Source: Brevundimonas subvibrioides (GTDB lineage Bacteria > Pseudomonadota > Alphaproteobacteria > Caulobacterales > Caulobacteraceae). Taken from it: a stretch of 41,929 nucleotides of DNA. Below the pieces are notes generated by a model. The model was not told the DNA's origin. It saw nothing but the letters and a program-made list of their open reading frames with translations, and did no database searches. The first letter of the stretch is position 1, and each line of letters opens with the position of its first letter. The stretch covers positions 1 to 41,929 of the forward strand of contig NCEB01000022.1 in the NCBI GenBank assembly GCA_002280475.1. Reading direction: 5' to 3'. The translations under genes were made by a program, and so were the position numbers. Shown piece after piece: positions 41,831-41,929 of the stretch.

Positions 41831-41929
41831 CTAGGTGTCGTTTCCAAGAAGGTTGTTCACCCGTTGCCACGGGGTTGAGCCTTTGATGCCGGAGTGGGGT
41901 CGGCTGAGGTTGTAGTCGTCGGTCCAGGG
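41831..41929 (-). CDS. IS481-like transposase, C-terminal fragment
   Basis: Read from the right edge, 32 residues end at TAG 41831-41833. They include WTDDYNLSRPHSGIKGSTPW and end in QRVNNLLGNDT. The Y-N-x-x-R-P-H-S motif followed by a G..P..R pattern is the usual C-terminus of DDE transposases of the IS481/IS3 group, and the short tail ending in NNL fits IS481. The catalytic part is outside the window, so the family is an estimate and completeness unknown. It starts 3 bases after a palindromic doublet. Confidence 0.75.
   Translation of the reverse strand, partial: PWTDDYNLSRPHSGIKGSTPWQRVNNLLGNDT

Noticed and set aside
1..41929. A prophage or integrative element covering part of the window
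   Set aside because: No integrase, phage structural gene, tRNA attachment site or sustained change in base composition is seen. Almost all genes are ordinary chromosomal ones.

Overview
The window is GC-rich chromosomal DNA from an alphaproteobacterium of the Caulobacterales, most likely Brevundimonas or a close relative. This rests on protein content: the histidine phosphotransferase ChpT beside a CheY-like regulator and a CheR, DUF1491 and DUF2939 proteins, a recA promoter with an alphaproteobacterial-type LexA box, and many small GC-rich palindromic repeats between genes. Species assignment is inference; no rRNA or tRNA gene is visible.

Layout. 0-7.4 kb: the end of an mmsA-like aldehyde dehydrogenase, small conserved or exported proteins, peptide release factor 3 (prfC) carrying an in-frame palindromic insertion, an Old Yellow Enzyme (nemA-like) and an unrecognised 420-residue helical protein. 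7.4-11.1 kb: a 1113-residue secreted Ig-like/RTX calcium-binding protein with its own promoter and terminator. 11.1-14.4 kb: cysQ divergent from chpT-cheY-cheR, followed by a small GIY-YIG nuclease gene enclosed by inverted palindromes. 14.4-18.8 kb: an M28 peptidase, a methyltransferase, a DUF1223 protein and a DUF4344 metallopeptidase lipoprotein. 18.8-23.4 kb: recA with SOS promoter and terminator, a DCC-family protein and alaS. 23.6-33.7 kb: two DUF885 peptidase-like proteins, a coupled pair of DUF2939 proteins, a Phd/VapC-type toxin-antitoxin pair, icd, a coupled three-gene operon (44-residue protein, DUF2945, thioredoxin-reductase-like flavoprotein) and an M61 peptidase. 34-41.6 kb: putA, cysNC-cysD and thrC. 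The right edge cuts into an IS481-like transposase.

How the genes work together. CysD and CysNC activate sulfate to PAPS, and CysQ removes the PAP left after PAPS is used. PutA, Icd, ThrC and the MmsA fragment are central carbon and amino-acid enzymes. ChpT belongs to the CtrA cell-cycle phosphorelay. Several exported peptidases (M28, M61, two DUF885, DUF4344) suggest a protein-scavenging lifestyle.

The least ordinary layer is the repeats. At least three palindrome families (A, 'GTCATCCTCGGA' type; B, 'CCTTCTCCC...GGATGAGGGGT' type; C, 'CCTCCCCC...GGGGGAGG' type) and a heptamer palindrome inside prfC lie between and within genes. Two family A copies form 32-bp terminal inverted repeats around the GIY-YIG gene and differ only by one compensated stem base pair. 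This looks like a small REP-like mobile unit with a GIY-YIG protein in place of the usual RAYT transposase, and is the best candidate here for an undescribed system.
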